A stretch of 54,506 bases of DNA from Planctomycetota bacterium (lineage in GTDB: Bacteria > Planctomycetota > Planctomycetia > Planctomycetales > Planctomycetaceae): NCBI GenBank assembly GCA_018242565.1, contig JAFEBR010000982.1:1-54506 (forward strand), read 5' to 3'. How positions within the stretch are numbered: the stretch's first letter is position 1; the number at the start of each line of letters is the position of its first letter. The position numbers were made by a program, and so were the translations under genes. The notes under the pieces were generated by a model. It was not told the DNA's origin and made no database searches. It saw only the letters and a program-made list of their open reading frames with translations. Shown in pieces: positions 35,426 through 45,725 of this stretch.

Positions 35426-38400
35426 TTACTTCGGGGCCGGTTGATCGTGCCGCTGCAATTTCCAGATGATGCGCGGCTGAGCCAGCACGGCTTCACTGGT
35501 CCGGACACTCGTATCCGCCACGGCCAGCCACAGTTCGCCGTTTGGTCGAAACTCAAAACGGGCATCGATCACGCCTCCGGTGAGTTGTCCCTGCGTGTCG
35601 CGGTTTTGCATCAGCAGGCGAGGTGGCCAGATCGACTCATCCAGCTCGATGGTTCCCGTGACAACGACTCGCTCCCGCTCCAGAATGGAATAGCCCTGGT
35701 CAGAAAAAGCAAAAACCTTCGCTTCCGTGGCAGGTATGTCACGATTCACTTGCGGTTGATTCGTGCTCACAAGTTTCCAGTGCCCCAGCAACTGCGAGCG
35801 TGCCGAGCGCTTGTCGTTTTTCGCGGGTGAATCCGGCGTCAATGCCGCCGGTTGCCGCCGGTCGGCTTTCAAACTGACTCGATGCGGCACCCCGCGCTCC
35901 CGCTGGGTTTTCCCGAAGGACACCAGTTGTTCCACGCTGGCATCCGCCGGCAGGTGCCAGAGGTCAATCAAAGCGTAACGACTGCTTTCGCGGAGCGATC
36001 CTCGCGAATCGAGCCCATGCGGACATTGCCACAAACTGCCGTCAATGCCGAACGGATTCGGGGATGCCTGAGCCAACAACCATTCGAACCCCGCGCTTTC
36101 GCCCAGTTCGGCCAACCCGACGGCGGCAATGAATTTCGCATCTGTCCAATGCCCTCCCAGGCCATCCTTCCAACGGATGTGCTGAACCGATTCCTGCGAC
36201 GTATCGGATTTTCGAAGATCTGCTGGCTTGGGCGGGGACACGCCTTTGGTCTGCGGTCTCGACGAATCTGCGGGCGGGCTCGTCAGCGGGTCGCCCGCCG
36301 AGCCGGCCTGAGTCAGCACGTCTGCCAAAAACTGACGACCGTCCACCAGATGCAATTGGCGGATCGCCAGTGCAAACAGGTCGATATCGAACCGGTCTGC
36401 ATGGCGCCCCTGCTGCATGAGCACTGCGAGAATGCGCTTGTCGAGTTCCAGATTCCCTGTCGGTCGGACCTGTTGCGGCACATTGTTCGGATTGGCTGTC
36501 TGGCCCACCTCTTCCCAGCGCTGGCGACCACGAATCGCGCAGATTTGCGCGAGCAGAGCCAGCAACTTTCGCCGGATGAACTGGCCAGTGTGATCGCCGT
36601 CCACAACCTGCCGTTCAAACTCGCCCAGCAACACGTCAATGAACTGACGGTCCTGCGCTCCACGCGAAGCCAACAGGGCCACGGCCGATTCAATTTCATC
36701 GGTCGGAATCTTTCCCCCTCGCAGGACATATTGCTGCAACAGCAGGTATTTGACATCTCCCACAGCGCCCTGGTGCAGGTCGGTAGAACCCTCGGCTTGG
36801 ACAGCGGCAGCCGGTTTCGCAGGGGAAGGGGCTGGCTGTGTCTCTGGCGCGAGCAGCGCTTCGGGATGCGTCAGTTCCACCGGAATTGTGCCAAAGGTGC
36901 CAACCCAGACACGAATCGAGATCAGGCCTGGCCCCGGGTCGGTCAATGTCGGGCCGGCTTTGACCTGCGGCCCCTGGTGCCGATACCAGAGCCCTTCCCG
37001 AATCCAGTCCAGCCACTCCACATCGAGTGTTCCAGTCTGACCGTCTGGAATCGTCAGCGCCTTAAATGGCTCGGGGTCTATCGACCGCCATTGAGGCGCC
37101 AGACTCCACAGGGGTTCGGAACGACTCGTGCCGCACTCGAGAGCGATGTCGGCGTTGGAGACCCGCAACTCCGCGCCGGTCCGATTGCTGATGACGAGTC
37201 GCAGCACTTCACTGCCGCTTGGGTTTCGTGCCGCGCTGGCCGTTATCGACAGGTTGTCTGTCAGCGGTTTCATGCCGGCCACCACAGTGCGACGAACACG
37301 TGCCGGCTCGCTTCGCCGTGGTACCGCCACGGCGGCGCGTGGCGACTGCGTCACCAGCCACTCGACAGATCTCGGGAGGTCAGACAGTGGCACGAGACCT
37401 TCTGCATCCGTCTGGCGATGCCACTCGGGCACGTCCACCCGTGAAAACCCTTTCACGGCGGCGAGAATCTGCTGGACGCGGAGAGGCTTGCCGACGGCAT
37501 CCACCAACTGACAGAACTCGCCTGTACGTCGGACACCCCGGGGAGTTCCCGCAGTTCGTTTCGCGTCGTCCTGCGAGACGGCGCCCGCCTCGGTCTGCTG
37601 TGGAGCGACAAACTCGACATCCCCCGGGTGCAAAGGCAGGTTCGGGGGCAGCGGACGATCACGCGCTTGCAAAAGCAAATCGCTACCCTGACTCAATTTG
37701 ACTCTGAACACCACAAACTTCGCCGCCTGGGTTTTGAGGACAAACGTGGGGAGTTGTTGCGACAGGCGATCGACGTCTTCCGCAGCGACACCCCGTGTCT
37801 GGGGCTTCAGAGATCCCAACGAAACGGCATCCGTGCCGGCTTCCCGCATCCGCCTGTGCAATTCCGCCAGTGACAGGCGGTCCACCTGATACCACTCCCG
37901 CACAGGAAGGGCCAATAATTTCGCTCCCCGCAACCCCAGCAATTGATTTGCCTGCGAATCATAGGCCAGATCTCCGGGCAACTCCGATTGTTCTGCCACC
38001 TGCAGGCGACCGGTCCACGGTACCGGAATCCGCCGTTCCGCATCGTAGAGTCTCCATGTGTCCGCGTCAGAGCCAATCTGCACACTGACGATCCCGGACC
38101 GGTTGGCCGAAAAGTCAAAATCGGTGACGTCCGTGACACTGCGTCCACCTGTGGGGAATCCGGGGGGCCAGCGCCGCTGCAAATTTTCCAGCCGCGATTC
38201 CACGGCGGCGAAATACAACCAGGCGGGGGCATGCACCAGCGCATTGGTCAACGGTTTTGTATCAATCACCGTTCCCGCATCTTCCGGTTCGCCGCTGTCG
38301 CGCGACCGTACGGATCTGCGGTCATAGACCCGATCGCGAGCCACTTTTCGGAACCGGGCAAATTCCACATCAGACATAGGTTCATGAAAAAACAGACTGA

Positions 38401-40099
38401 AAACGTTGTCAAAGACCTTCGTTTCCAACTCTCGCAGCCGGCCCGCGTGCGTCCAATCGGGAATCCGATGGCCCGACTGCGCCTCGGGGAGCTGGCGGAT
38501 AAAATCTCGCATCCAGGCGCGCTGTTCCTCGCGCCGCGCCAGATCAGCAGGACTCAACTCCGGGCGCTCGGTCGCTGTCCAGATCCGCCATTTCAACATG
38601 TCAAAGTTGCCCCGGAACGCCAGGTAACTCTCGGGGCCGGTCAAATGCCGACTCACGTACCTGTCGATTTCATGCAGGATCGACGACCGTAATTCCGTCG
38701 GAATCTGGGGAGGCAACCGCCCCCCCAGGTATTCGTGAAGCTCGGTCCGCAACTCGACGAGCTGGTTTGCATCCAGATAGGGTAAGTTCCGGCGTTCAAT
38801 CGCACGGAGGACCCGATCCGTCAACGCGTCAACCACCGATCCTGCGAGGTCGTCGTCTGCAACGGGCGCGGGGGCATTCCGGGTGTCCACTGCCGCGGGT
38901 CTCTGTCGTGGCCCCAGGACCTGCAACGTCAAGGCCACCATCAATGCGCCACCCAGGGCGGCGACCGTCAGTCGGCCCGGCTGCCAAACCCGCATGGGGG
39001 GGTGCCCCAGAATCGTCAACACGCGGCGTTTGAATTCCGTGGCCGAGGTTCCGGTTGCCGCCATTCCCGTCCCGGGCCAAGTGTGCCCCCCTCCCGTCAG
39101 CTCCAGGGAGATTTCCGCCATGCGGACCAGGGCATCGGCATATCGCGAACGTTCCTGCCCGCTGGATAAGACGAGTTCATCGCATGCCAGTTCTCGTTCG
39201 CTGCTGATTTGCCGGCTGATCCACCAGACCGCCGGATGGAAAAACAGGACCGCTTCCACGAGATACTGCAGCAGATTCACCGCCAGGTCGCAGCGGCGGA
39301 CGTGGGCCAGTTCATGCGCAATCACCGCCTCCAACTGTTCCATCGACAACCCATTGGCCACCGCGGTGGGCAGCAGAATCAGCGGGCGCACGACGCCAAT
39401 CACTACCGGAACGGTGACGTGTACACTCCACCTGAGCGGGGGCAGCACGCGCAACCCCAGCCGTTTCGCGACAACGCGGACTCGCTGTACAAGCTCCCGG
39501 TCGTGCAACTCTGACGACAGCCTGCGCAGCCGTTGACACCTCCAGGTGCCGCCCACCAACCGCAACAGCAACAACGCCACCCCCAACAAATAGGCCAGTG
39601 CGATCCATGGTGCCCACCGCGCGAGTTCCGGGCGTGGTTCCCCCCTGGCCGACGCATCTGACACGGTCAAGGCCGATTCGGCCAGGCCCGACGCGCCGGT
39701 AGAGGCGGCGGCACTGGGCCCCGACGGAACCGTGACCGGATCCGCCCCGCTGGGAGTCACGGGAGGGGACGAGGGACCGTCGTGAGAGTCCTGTTGGACG
39801 GCGAGGTCGCCCGTCGGCACGACCATTGAAACCGGGGTGTCTGGCAGCACGACACGATCTACGTGGGCTGATCCGACTGAGGCCCAGTCGTCCTTCGCCA
39901 CCGTGGCGAAGGTCAGGCCCACACACAACGGCGTGGCGACCAGCGCCCCGACGAGCGTCAGGTAGCGAGTCTGGGCGCGCACATGGCCCGCGAGTTTACG
40001 CGCCAGGACCACGATCAGAAAGATAACCGTCCCCTGCCACAGGAAGTGCAGCAACGCGACGGTCAACGGCACAGCCAACGCAAAATCGAACTCCGGCAT
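35426..40099 (-). CDS. M56 (BlaR1-like) metallopeptidase with very long C-terminal extension and TIGR03067-like domain
   Basis: The 1557-residue protein has an N-terminal membrane part with helices near 10-35, 45-65 and 165-185. The M56 peptidase has HELAH (262-266) as zinc ligands and ERELACDE (301-308) carrying the third ligand, then a fourth helix near 370-390. A Pro/Ser/Thr-rich loop lies at about 90-155. Residues 400-1440 form a long extracytoplasmic region without a clear domain. The last 110 or so (HWKLVSTN...IIWKLQRHD) look like TIGR03067, a planctomycete-specific domain. BlaR1-type proteins sense an external signal and cleave a BlaI repressor; the BlaI-like gene lies 41 bases upstream. 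The ligand is unknown. Confidence 0.87.
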   Translation of the reverse strand: MPEFDFALAVPLTVALLHFLWQGTVIFLIVVLARKLAGHVRAQTRYLTLVGALVATPLCVGLTFATVAKDDWASVGSAHVDRVVLPDTPVSMVVPTGDLAVQQDSHDGPSSPPVTPSGADPVTVPSGPSAAASTGASGLAESALTVSDASARGEPRPELARWAPWIALAYLLGVALLLLRLVGGTWRCQRLRRLSSELHDRELVQRVRVVAKRLGLRVLPPLRWSVHVTVPVVIGVVRPLILLPTAVANGLSMEQLEAVIAHELAHVRRCDLAVNLLQYLVEAVLFFHPAVWWISRQISSERELACDELVLSSGQERSRYADALVRMAEISLELTGGGHTWPGTGMAATGTSATEFKRRVLTILGHPPMRVWQPGRLTVAALGGALMVALTLQVLGPRQRPAAVDTRNAPAPVADDDLAGSVVDALTDRVLRAIERRNLPYLDANQLVELRTELHEYLGGRLPPQIPTELRSSILHEIDRYVSRHLTGPESYLAFRGNFDMLKWRIWTATERPELSPADLARREEQRAWMRDFIRQLPEAQSGHRIPDWTHAGRLRELETKVFDNVFSLFFHEPMSDVEFARFRKVARDRVYDRRSVRSRDSGEPEDAGTVIDTKPLTNALVHAPAWLYFAAVESRLENLQRRWPPGFPTGGRSVTDVTDFDFSANRSGIVSVQIGSDADTWRLYDAERRIPVPWTGRLQVAEQSELPGDLAYDSQANQLLGLRGAKLLALPVREWYQVDRLSLAELHRRMREAGTDAVSLGSLKPQTRGVAAEDVDRLSQQLPTFVLKTQAAKFVVFRVKLSQGSDLLLQARDRPLPPNLPLHPGDVEFVAPQQTEAGAVSQDDAKRTAGTPRGVRRTGEFCQLVDAVGKPLRVQQILAAVKGFSRVDVPEWHRQTDAEGLVPLSDLPRSVEWLVTQSPRAAVAVPRRSEPARVRRTVVAGMKPLTDNLSITASAARNPSGSEVLRLVISNRTGAELRVSNADIALECGTSRSEPLWSLAPQWRSIDPEPFKALTIPDGQTGTLDVEWLDWIREGLWYRHQGPQVKAGPTLTDPGPGLISIRVWVGTFGTIPVELTHPEALLAPETQPAPSPAKPAAAVQAEGSTDLHQGAVGDVKYLLLQQYVLRGGKIPTDEIESAVALLASRGAQDRQFIDVLLGEFERQVVDGDHTGQFIRRKLLALLAQICAIRGRQRWEEVGQTANPNNVPQQVRPTGNLELDKRILAVLMQQGRHADRFDIDLFALAIRQLHLVDGRQFLADVLTQAGSAGDPLTSPPADSSRPQTKGVSPPKPADLRKSDTSQESVQHIRWKDGLGGHWTDAKFIAAVGLAELGESAGFEWLLAQASPNPFGIDGSLWQCPHGLDSRGSLRESSRYALIDLWHLPADASVEQLVSFGKTQRERGVPHRVSLKADRRQPAALTPDSPAKNDKRSARSQLLGHWKLVSTNQPQVNRDIPATEAKVFAFSDQGYSILERERVVVTGTIELDESIWPPRLLMQNRDTQGQLTGGVIDARFEFRPNGELWLAVADTSVRTSEAVLAQPRIIWKLQRHDQPAPK

Positions 40100-40140
40100 G
40101 ACCAGGTCTCCCAGGCAGTCACAGAAAAATGCGACGAGGT

Positions 40141-40533
40141 TCAGTTCGGTTCCTTGAGTTTCCGGTCAATCAGGTCGCGTAATTCACGCAACTCGTCTTT
40201 ATCAAGCTCAGCGGCATCGAATAACCGCAGCATGACGGCCGAAGTGGCGCCATTGAAGACTCGTCCCACCACATCGTCCAGGACGCGGTTGGCCACCTGA
40301 TCTTCGGTGATCCGTGGCCGAAACAGATAGGTATTCCCCTGTTTCTTCCGGGCCAGATAATGCTTTCCCACCATGGTATTCAACGTGGTAATCACCGAAG
40401 TCTTGGCGAGACCGCGTCCCTCGCGCTCCAGCGTCTCCTGAACCTGGCGGGCCAGCAATGGTGACTCACGCCACAAGATCTTCAAGATCTGCAATTCCAG
40501 CTCTGTGGGATACTTCGACACCGGTCGCGACAT
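40141..40533 (-). CDS. BlaI/MecI-family repressor
   Basis: The 130-residue winged-helix protein contains LELQILKILWRESPLLARQV, then LAKTSVITTLNTMVGKHYL as recognition and wing region, and KKQGNTYLFRP, all BlaI/MecI/CopY hallmarks. The C-terminal half is the dimerisation part and probable cleavage substrate of the co-transcribed M56 protease. A near-palindrome sits just upstream and is the likely autoregulatory operator. It is the first gene of the pair. Confidence 0.92.
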   Translation of the reverse strand: MSRPVSKYPTELELQILKILWRESPLLARQVQETLEREGRGLAKTSVITTLNTMVGKHYLARKKQGNTYLFRPRITEDQVANRVLDDVVGRVFNGATSAVMLRLFDAAELDKDELRELRDLIDRKLKEPN

Positions 40534-40565
40534 CTCACTTGTCTCCGTCTGTTTCCGAAACCATT

Positions 40566-40583
40566 CGTCTAGTTAACTCGACG
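40566..40583 (-). promoter_or_regulatory. Probable BlaI-type operator
   Basis: CGTCTAGTTAACTCGACG is an 18-bp palindrome with a single mismatched pair, located 33 bases before the BlaI start. Its centre GTTAAC is fully symmetric. Binding by the BlaI-like protein is inferred from position. Confidence 0.6.
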
Positions 40584-40821
40584 TTACACCGACACGCCGC
40601 TGACCGCAAGAGCAATGTCTATGGAACTCGACATTTTTTTAGCAGTTCGAGACCGCGTCGTGGCCGGCGGACCGCGCCGATGCCGCGCCGGTCGGCACAT
40701 TCCCCATGGCCAGCCACTCCCTTCAACCGCTTCACACCCGTCGGCTTCCTTGACGGGTCCGCGGGTCAGCGCAAGAATGACTGCCGAACGCACAGATCCA
40801 CTTCGTACCCGACACGTCACC

Positions 40822-42483
40822 ATGTCGCGCCACAAACAGCCCCCGCATCAGGAACCGCCCACGCAAAGTCGTGAGCACCGGTTGCCCACAGGGGTTGTGG
40901 CGCTGTTCCTCGTCGCCCTGACGGTTCTCGCTTACTGGCAGACGTTCGACAACGGCTTCGCTTTTTTTGACGACGACGGTTACGTGGTCGAGAACCCGGC
41001 GGTCCGCCAAGGTCTGACCGGCCCATCACTGAAATACGCCTGGACCACGTTTGACCTGGGGAACTGGATTCCCCTGACCTGGATGTCCTATGAGCTCGAC
41101 GTGTCGTTGTGGGGTCTCCGCCCGTTGGCATTTCACGCGGTCGACCTGGCGCTGCACGCCATCAGCGTGTTGTTGCTGTTCTACCTCATGCTCACCTGCT
41201 CGGGCGCTCGTGGACGCAGCGCGATTGTCGCCGCGTTCTGGGCTGTACACCCACTGCATGTTGAGTCAGTGGCCTGGATTGCCGAACGGAAAGATGTGCT
41301 CAGCACCGTGTTTCTATTGCTGGCGTTGATCTGTTATGCCCGATACGCGAGCCGACTGCAGCGCCGGTGGTACATCGCCACCGTCGTCGCGTTCGTGCTT
41401 GGCATGCTCTCGAAACCCATGCTCGTAACGTTGCCAGTGCTGTTGTTGGCCTTTGATCTGTGGCCCCTGCGCCGTGGGCCGATCACCAGCCAACAGTCCA
41501 CGGAGACGAAATTCCCGACGCAAACCCTGCGACGGTTGTTGCTCGAAAAACTGCCGCTGCTGGCGGTGTCGGCCGTCTTCGCCGTGATCATGCTTGCCGC
41601 TCAGCGTTCCCATGCGGCGTTAGTCAGCATCGAAGCCGCGCCGTTGTCACTGCGTCTGGGAAATGTTCTCGATTCCTACGTCTGGTATCTCTTCAAGACG
41701 CTGGTACCGACCGACCTCAGCCCGTTTTACCCGCTCTGGTCTGAACCCATTTCCGGCCGGGCCTGGCTGGTCGGCCTGGCAGTCATCGGCGGCCTTTCGT
41801 ACTGGGTGCTACGAGGCTGGCGCACTCGTCCCTGGCTGGCTTCGGGCTGGCTGTGGTTTCTGGTGTCGCTGCTGCCCGTCATCGGCCTCGTGCAACTGGG
41901 AGGGGCCGCTCACGCCGACCGCTACAGTTATGTCCCGCATCTGGGCCTGCTGGCTTTGCTCGTTTGGGAACTCCAGCACTGGTTCGACTATCTCCCACGG
42001 GGCCGGGCGGTCGGTGCCCTACTCGCTACGGTGTTGTTGCTGTTCTGCACCATGCTGACCTCCCTGCAGGTCGAATACTGGTATCTGCCCCAGAGCCTCT
42101 GGCACCATGCCCTGCACGTCGACAGCCAAAACTGGATGGCCCACATGCACCTGGGGCGAGACAGCCTGCGCCGCAATGACGCCCAAACGGCCGTCGCCCA
42201 TTTCCAATCCACAATTCAACTGCATCCAGGTTATACCGACGCGTATCTGATGCTGGCGGCGCTGTATCAGCATCAGAAACAGTGGGAACTCGCCGAGAAG
42301 CACTACCTGGCTGCCCTGCAGGTCGATCCGCAGAACTTCGTCGCCCTGTTGAACCTGGGGATCATCTGCCGTCAGACTGACCGCATTCCCGACGCCCGCG
42401 ACTACCTGCAGCGCTGTCTGACGATTGACCCGCAGGCTCCTCGCGCCCTGGCAGAATTGAAACTGCTGGATTCGCCCGAGTAG
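40822..42483 (+). CDS. Polytopic membrane protein with C-terminal TPR repeats (TMTC/PMT-like)
   Basis: The 553-residue protein has about ten transmembrane helices followed by about three tetratricopeptide repeats (from about residue 430). The N-terminal NGFAFFDDDGYVVENP contains the acidic DDD motif in the first loop of the GT-C/O-mannosyltransferase-like family. HPLHVESVAWIAERKDVLS follows the next helices, and HADRYSYVPHLGL comes later; these segments define the bacterial and eukaryotic TMTC-type proteins. A glycosyltransferase role is plausible but not shown. The ATG at 40822 is chosen for the N-terminal layout; an earlier in-frame ATG at 40780 is possible. It is divergent from blaI. Confidence 0.83.
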   Translation: MSRHKQPPHQEPPTQSREHRLPTGVVALFLVALTVLAYWQTFDNGFAFFDDDGYVVENPAVRQGLTGPSLKYAWTTFDLGNWIPLTWMSYELDVSLWGLRPLAFHAVDLALHAISVLLLFYLMLTCSGARGRSAIVAAFWAVHPLHVESVAWIAERKDVLSTVFLLLALICYARYASRLQRRWYIATVVAFVLGMLSKPMLVTLPVLLLAFDLWPLRRGPITSQQSTETKFPTQTLRRLLLEKLPLLAVSAVFAVIMLAAQRSHAALVSIEAAPLSLRLGNVLDSYVWYLFKTLVPTDLSPFYPLWSEPISGRAWLVGLAVIGGLSYWVLRGWRTRPWLASGWLWFLVSLLPVIGLVQLGGAAHADRYSYVPHLGLLALLVWELQHWFDYLPRGRAVGALLATVLLLFCTMLTSLQVEYWYLPQSLWHHALHVDSQNWMAHMHLGRDSLRRNDAQTAVAHFQSTIQLHPGYTDAYLMLAALYQHQKQWELAEKHYLAALQVDPQNFVALLNLGIICRQTDRIPDARDYLQRCLTIDPQAPRALAELKLLDSPE

Positions 42484-42506
42484 CCGGCACCGTCCCCCGG
42501 GCCGCA

Positions 42507-44432
42507 TCAGGGAGGACTGGCAAATCGGGCGTTCAAGTCGTCAAGCAGTCTCGGAACATAGGGGCTGTAGCGCTCATGCGGCAACTTCGGCTGCCGGGGT
42601 AAAGCGGCAATCGGAACGGCGACGGCTCGAGCGATCTCACCCAGTTCATCGAGACTCGTCAGAGCCGCGATCGATACAAAAACATTTTGCCGCGAGCAAT
42701 CCGACAGGCCCAACAACAGTTCGAGACATTCGGTTCGTTCCTGATCCGAACCGAAAGTTGCCAAAGCCTGAGCGGCCACAATCCTTACGTAAGGGGAACG
42801 GTCTTGCAGTGCCCCCTGCAGTTCCGCGCGAGCCCCGGCCACCCCCGGCCCTTTCTGCATCGCAATCCCCATCACGGCCCAGTACCGCACCGCACTGTCG
42901 TCGTCTTTCATCAGCCGGATCAGCTCCGGTAATGAGGCAGGTTTTCGCCACGAGGCCAGTTCCGCAGCCTTCCAAATCCGCTCAAAGGGATAACGCCGTG
43001 CGTCATGCCCGAAATCATAAACAGCATCTCCCGACGCCCGCGCCAGACGTTCACCCTCGGGGACAAATCCCACATCGCGAATCGTTGCCATCCACTGCTG
43101 TACACCGCGCCGCAAGCGTTCCAAAATCGGCTGATGGTCGGCGGATTCGGCCAGGTTCTGCACTTCGTCGGGATCTTGCTCCAGATCATAGAGTTCTTCA
43201 CTGGGCTTCTCGCTCCAGAACTGAGCCTGGGCCGCCGAGAGCTGCCCGGCATCATGCAACTTTTTCCAGACTCGAGTCGTGGGCGTCTGAAACATGTAGT
43301 CCAGGTGCTGCCCGGCCGGGAGGTGCGGCAGATAATTTCGCAGGTACACGTAACGACCGTCAGTCGCACTGCGAACCAGATCGTATCGCTCATCCATCCG
43401 TCCCCGAAAACCAAATGCCAAAGGTGCCGGCGCCAAACTGTGTTTTCCCAGAAAAGCCTGCCCCGGCAGCGACTCGGGAGGCTTAATTCCCGCGAGACTC
43501 AGCAGTGTGGGAGCAAAATCAACAAAGCTCACGAGCCGCTCGGAACTGCCGCCCGTCGCGTATTCCGGGGGACGCAACGCCTCAAACCGCTCGGGAATGT
43601 ACACAATCAATGGCACCTGCAGCCCTGAATTGCAGGCAGACCGTTTGTTTCGCGGCATTCCCGAACCATGGTCGGCGAAATAAAAGACGATAGTCTGATC
43701 GAGCAACCCCGCGTCTTCCAATTCCTGCAAGCGGCGTCCCGCATCGGCGTCGGCCTGGGTGACGCAATCGTAATACTGTGCCCAGTCCTGCCGCACCTCG
43801 GGTGTGTCGGGATGATACGCCGGGACCCGTACTCGGGCCGGGTCGTGCAGTGGCTGATGTGGCCGCACGCGAATTTGACTCTCGTGGCTTTTTTCTGAAT
43901 TGAAAACAGCAAAGAAGGGTTGGCCCGGCTGACGGTGGCTCCAATGAGCCTGTCGCGACGAAGCGTCCCAGACCTGACCAGGCTGAGCGACGTTGTAGTC
44001 TTCTTTGGCGTTATTCGTGCAGTAATATCCAGCGTCCCGCAACCACTGCGGCGCCATCTTCAGTCCCCGTGGAAAAGGGACAAAGCTCCGCATGTGCTCG
44101 GCCCCCAGCGACGTCGCGTAGAGTCCTGAGATCAACGTCGTGCGGGCTGGTGCGCACACCGGAGCATTCGACCAGCAATGCCGATACCGCAACCCCCGAC
44201 TGGCCAGGCGATCCATGTTCGGCGTCGTCGCGAATCGATCACCATAACAGCCCATGTGTGGTCCGTGATCTTCACTGACCAGCCACACAATATTGGGCCG
44301 CACTGTGTCAGCGCAGACGATCGACCAGCAACCCATGCTGATCAGCATCAACACCACAGCAAAGCCACAGGGCAGACATCGCCGGTTGAATAACCTGGCG
44401 ACGATCGGTCGCGCTGAAAATCGAAATTCCAT
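42507..44432 (-). CDS. Exported sulfatase with C-terminal HEAT-like repeats
   Basis: The 641-residue protein has a signal peptide (about 1-41), then RPNIVWLVSEDHGPHMGCYG. The active-site motif is CAPARTTLISG with Cys93 as the formylglycine precursor, and FYFADHGSGMP carries metal ligands. The overall look is heparan-N-sulfatase/sulfoglucosamine-hydrolase-like. After the sulfatase domain (about to 490), a region with VRYWAVMGIAMQKG and YVRIVAAQALATFG shows two or three HEAT-like helical repeats, which may bind a partner or substrate. Start ATG 44432; an in-frame GTG exists at 44453. It is convergent with the TPR gene. Confidence 0.92.
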   Translation of the reverse strand: MEFRFSARPIVARLFNRRCLPCGFAVVLMLISMGCWSIVCADTVRPNIVWLVSEDHGPHMGCYGDRFATTPNMDRLASRGLRYRHCWSNAPVCAPARTTLISGLYATSLGAEHMRSFVPFPRGLKMAPQWLRDAGYYCTNNAKEDYNVAQPGQVWDASSRQAHWSHRQPGQPFFAVFNSEKSHESQIRVRPHQPLHDPARVRVPAYHPDTPEVRQDWAQYYDCVTQADADAGRRLQELEDAGLLDQTIVFYFADHGSGMPRNKRSACNSGLQVPLIVYIPERFEALRPPEYATGGSSERLVSFVDFAPTLLSLAGIKPPESLPGQAFLGKHSLAPAPLAFGFRGRMDERYDLVRSATDGRYVYLRNYLPHLPAGQHLDYMFQTPTTRVWKKLHDAGQLSAAQAQFWSEKPSEELYDLEQDPDEVQNLAESADHQPILERLRRGVQQWMATIRDVGFVPEGERLARASGDAVYDFGHDARRYPFERIWKAAELASWRKPASLPELIRLMKDDDSAVRYWAVMGIAMQKGPGVAGARAELQGALQDRSPYVRIVAAQALATFGSDQERTECLELLLGLSDCSRQNVFVSIAALTSLDELGEIARAVAVPIAALPRQPKLPHERYSPYVPRLLDDLNARFASPP

Positions 44433-44593
44433 GCCGATGCGATCCCCCAGCACCTCTGGAACCCACCTGCGTGCCAGACTCCGTCATTCCGTCCCGGCGA
44501 GTTCCTCATCGTTTTCGCAGGCAGACCACACTTTTTGCCCGAACTCGAACAACTCAATCGCGACTGGAACTGCTGGCACCTGCTGGCAGCTCA

Positions 44594-45487
44594 TCAATGA
44601 GCACACGAAGCCGCCGCTAAAGACGGTTTGCGGCGCCTGCCCAAGCACGCGATGCCAATCAAAGAGATTCCAAACACGGCCAGACTGCCTGGCTCAGGCA
44701 CCGCCACGTCAGCCAGACCAAAGACGTCGTAGCCGCGCCACGTCCCCCCCGCCACATCAACAACAAAGACCAGTCCGTTGGCGTAACTCAGGCTGAAATT
44801 CGAATCAAACGAATTCCCGGCATCGTTCAGCACGGTCATGCCGACAACGTTCCCCGAAAAATCCCAGGCTGACAGTGTTTGGCCGTAACCGTCATACGTC
44901 AGCCAGTAATCTCGCGCGGCGGCCAGCCCCCGATTTTGGGGATACCCCGCCTCGTTACCCACAGAGCCAAAATTCACAAGGGCTACCGTACCGAGTGCAT
45001 TCCCGTCGAGATCCCAACGACTGACAACCCCGGAGAACATGGCGACATACTCAGTGCCAGGTCCATTCAACACGACCGCCGATTGATCGTTTAAGGCATT
45101 CGGAGCCAACACCACCCCCGAACTCACAAACACGCCCGGCGACGTCTGACGATAAATGGTCGCATCATCGAACGCTCGGACATAAACGTTTCCAGAGCCA
45201 TCGGTGAACACAGACCGCAAATCCAGTTGGGGGTTGTAAGTATTGATGAGCACTCCGGCACCGGTGTACTGAGCAAATTCTACGGCATCGGCGTACCCGC
45301 CCGCCGCGGACCAGTAATGCGTACCGTCGAAGGCGATCCCCATCGTGGTGGCGCCACCGGTCGTCATGCTCCCCAGCGCATCGGGAAGTGTCACAGCAGC
45401 ACTGTAACTGTTGCCGAAAATTCCACCCGCCCAAGCCTCTCCGGCCGCCAGCCAGAGCACCGCCAACACCCAAGACACACGTTTCAT
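44594..45487 (-). CDS. PEP-CTERM exported protein
   Basis: The 297-residue protein has an N-terminal signal peptide (KRVSWVLAVLWLAAGEAWAG). Its C-terminus is VPEPGSLAVFGISLIGIACL followed by GRRRK: the PEP motif, a hydrophobic helix and a basic cluster recognised by exosortase. The middle contains several WD/NHL-like strands (LDLRSVFTDGSGNVYVRAF, DLDGNALGTVALVNFG) suggesting a beta-propeller. PEP-CTERM proteins are sorted to the cell surface, often with exopolysaccharide. The exosortase gene is not in the window. Start ATG 45487. Confidence 0.85.
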   Translation of the reverse strand: MKRVSWVLAVLWLAAGEAWAGGIFGNSYSAAVTLPDALGSMTTGGATTMGIAFDGTHYWSAAGGYADAVEFAQYTGAGVLINTYNPQLDLRSVFTDGSGNVYVRAFDDATIYRQTSPGVFVSSGVVLAPNALNDQSAVVLNGPGTEYVAMFSGVVSRWDLDGNALGTVALVNFGSVGNEAGYPQNRGLAAARDYWLTYDGYGQTLSAWDFSGNVVGMTVLNDAGNSFDSNFSLSYANGLVFVVDVAGGTWRGYDVFGLADVAVPEPGSLAVFGISLIGIACLGRRRKPSLAAASCAH

Positions 45488-45725
45488 AATCTCATCTCTG
45501 CAGAAACTTACGCCAAACTCAACCGGGCACGAACTTCCGCTGCCCGTACCCGCACATCGCTCAAACCGTAACAAGCCGTGAAAAACACTGTCAATATCGC
45601 GTCGGTATTTCCTGCACCCTACGGTGTCCAGGCCGACGGGCACTTCGACGGTCCCAATCGGCTCAACCGCAGCGTCATCCAGTCGGTGCAGCACATCCGC
45701 CGAGTACCGCCGCCCGCCCTGCCGA

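Noticed and set aside
35852-37444. 530-codon plus-strand frame inside the M56 protein region
   Set aside because: Antisense to a continuous frame with peptidase and TIGR03067-like ends; no domain and no ribosome binding site.
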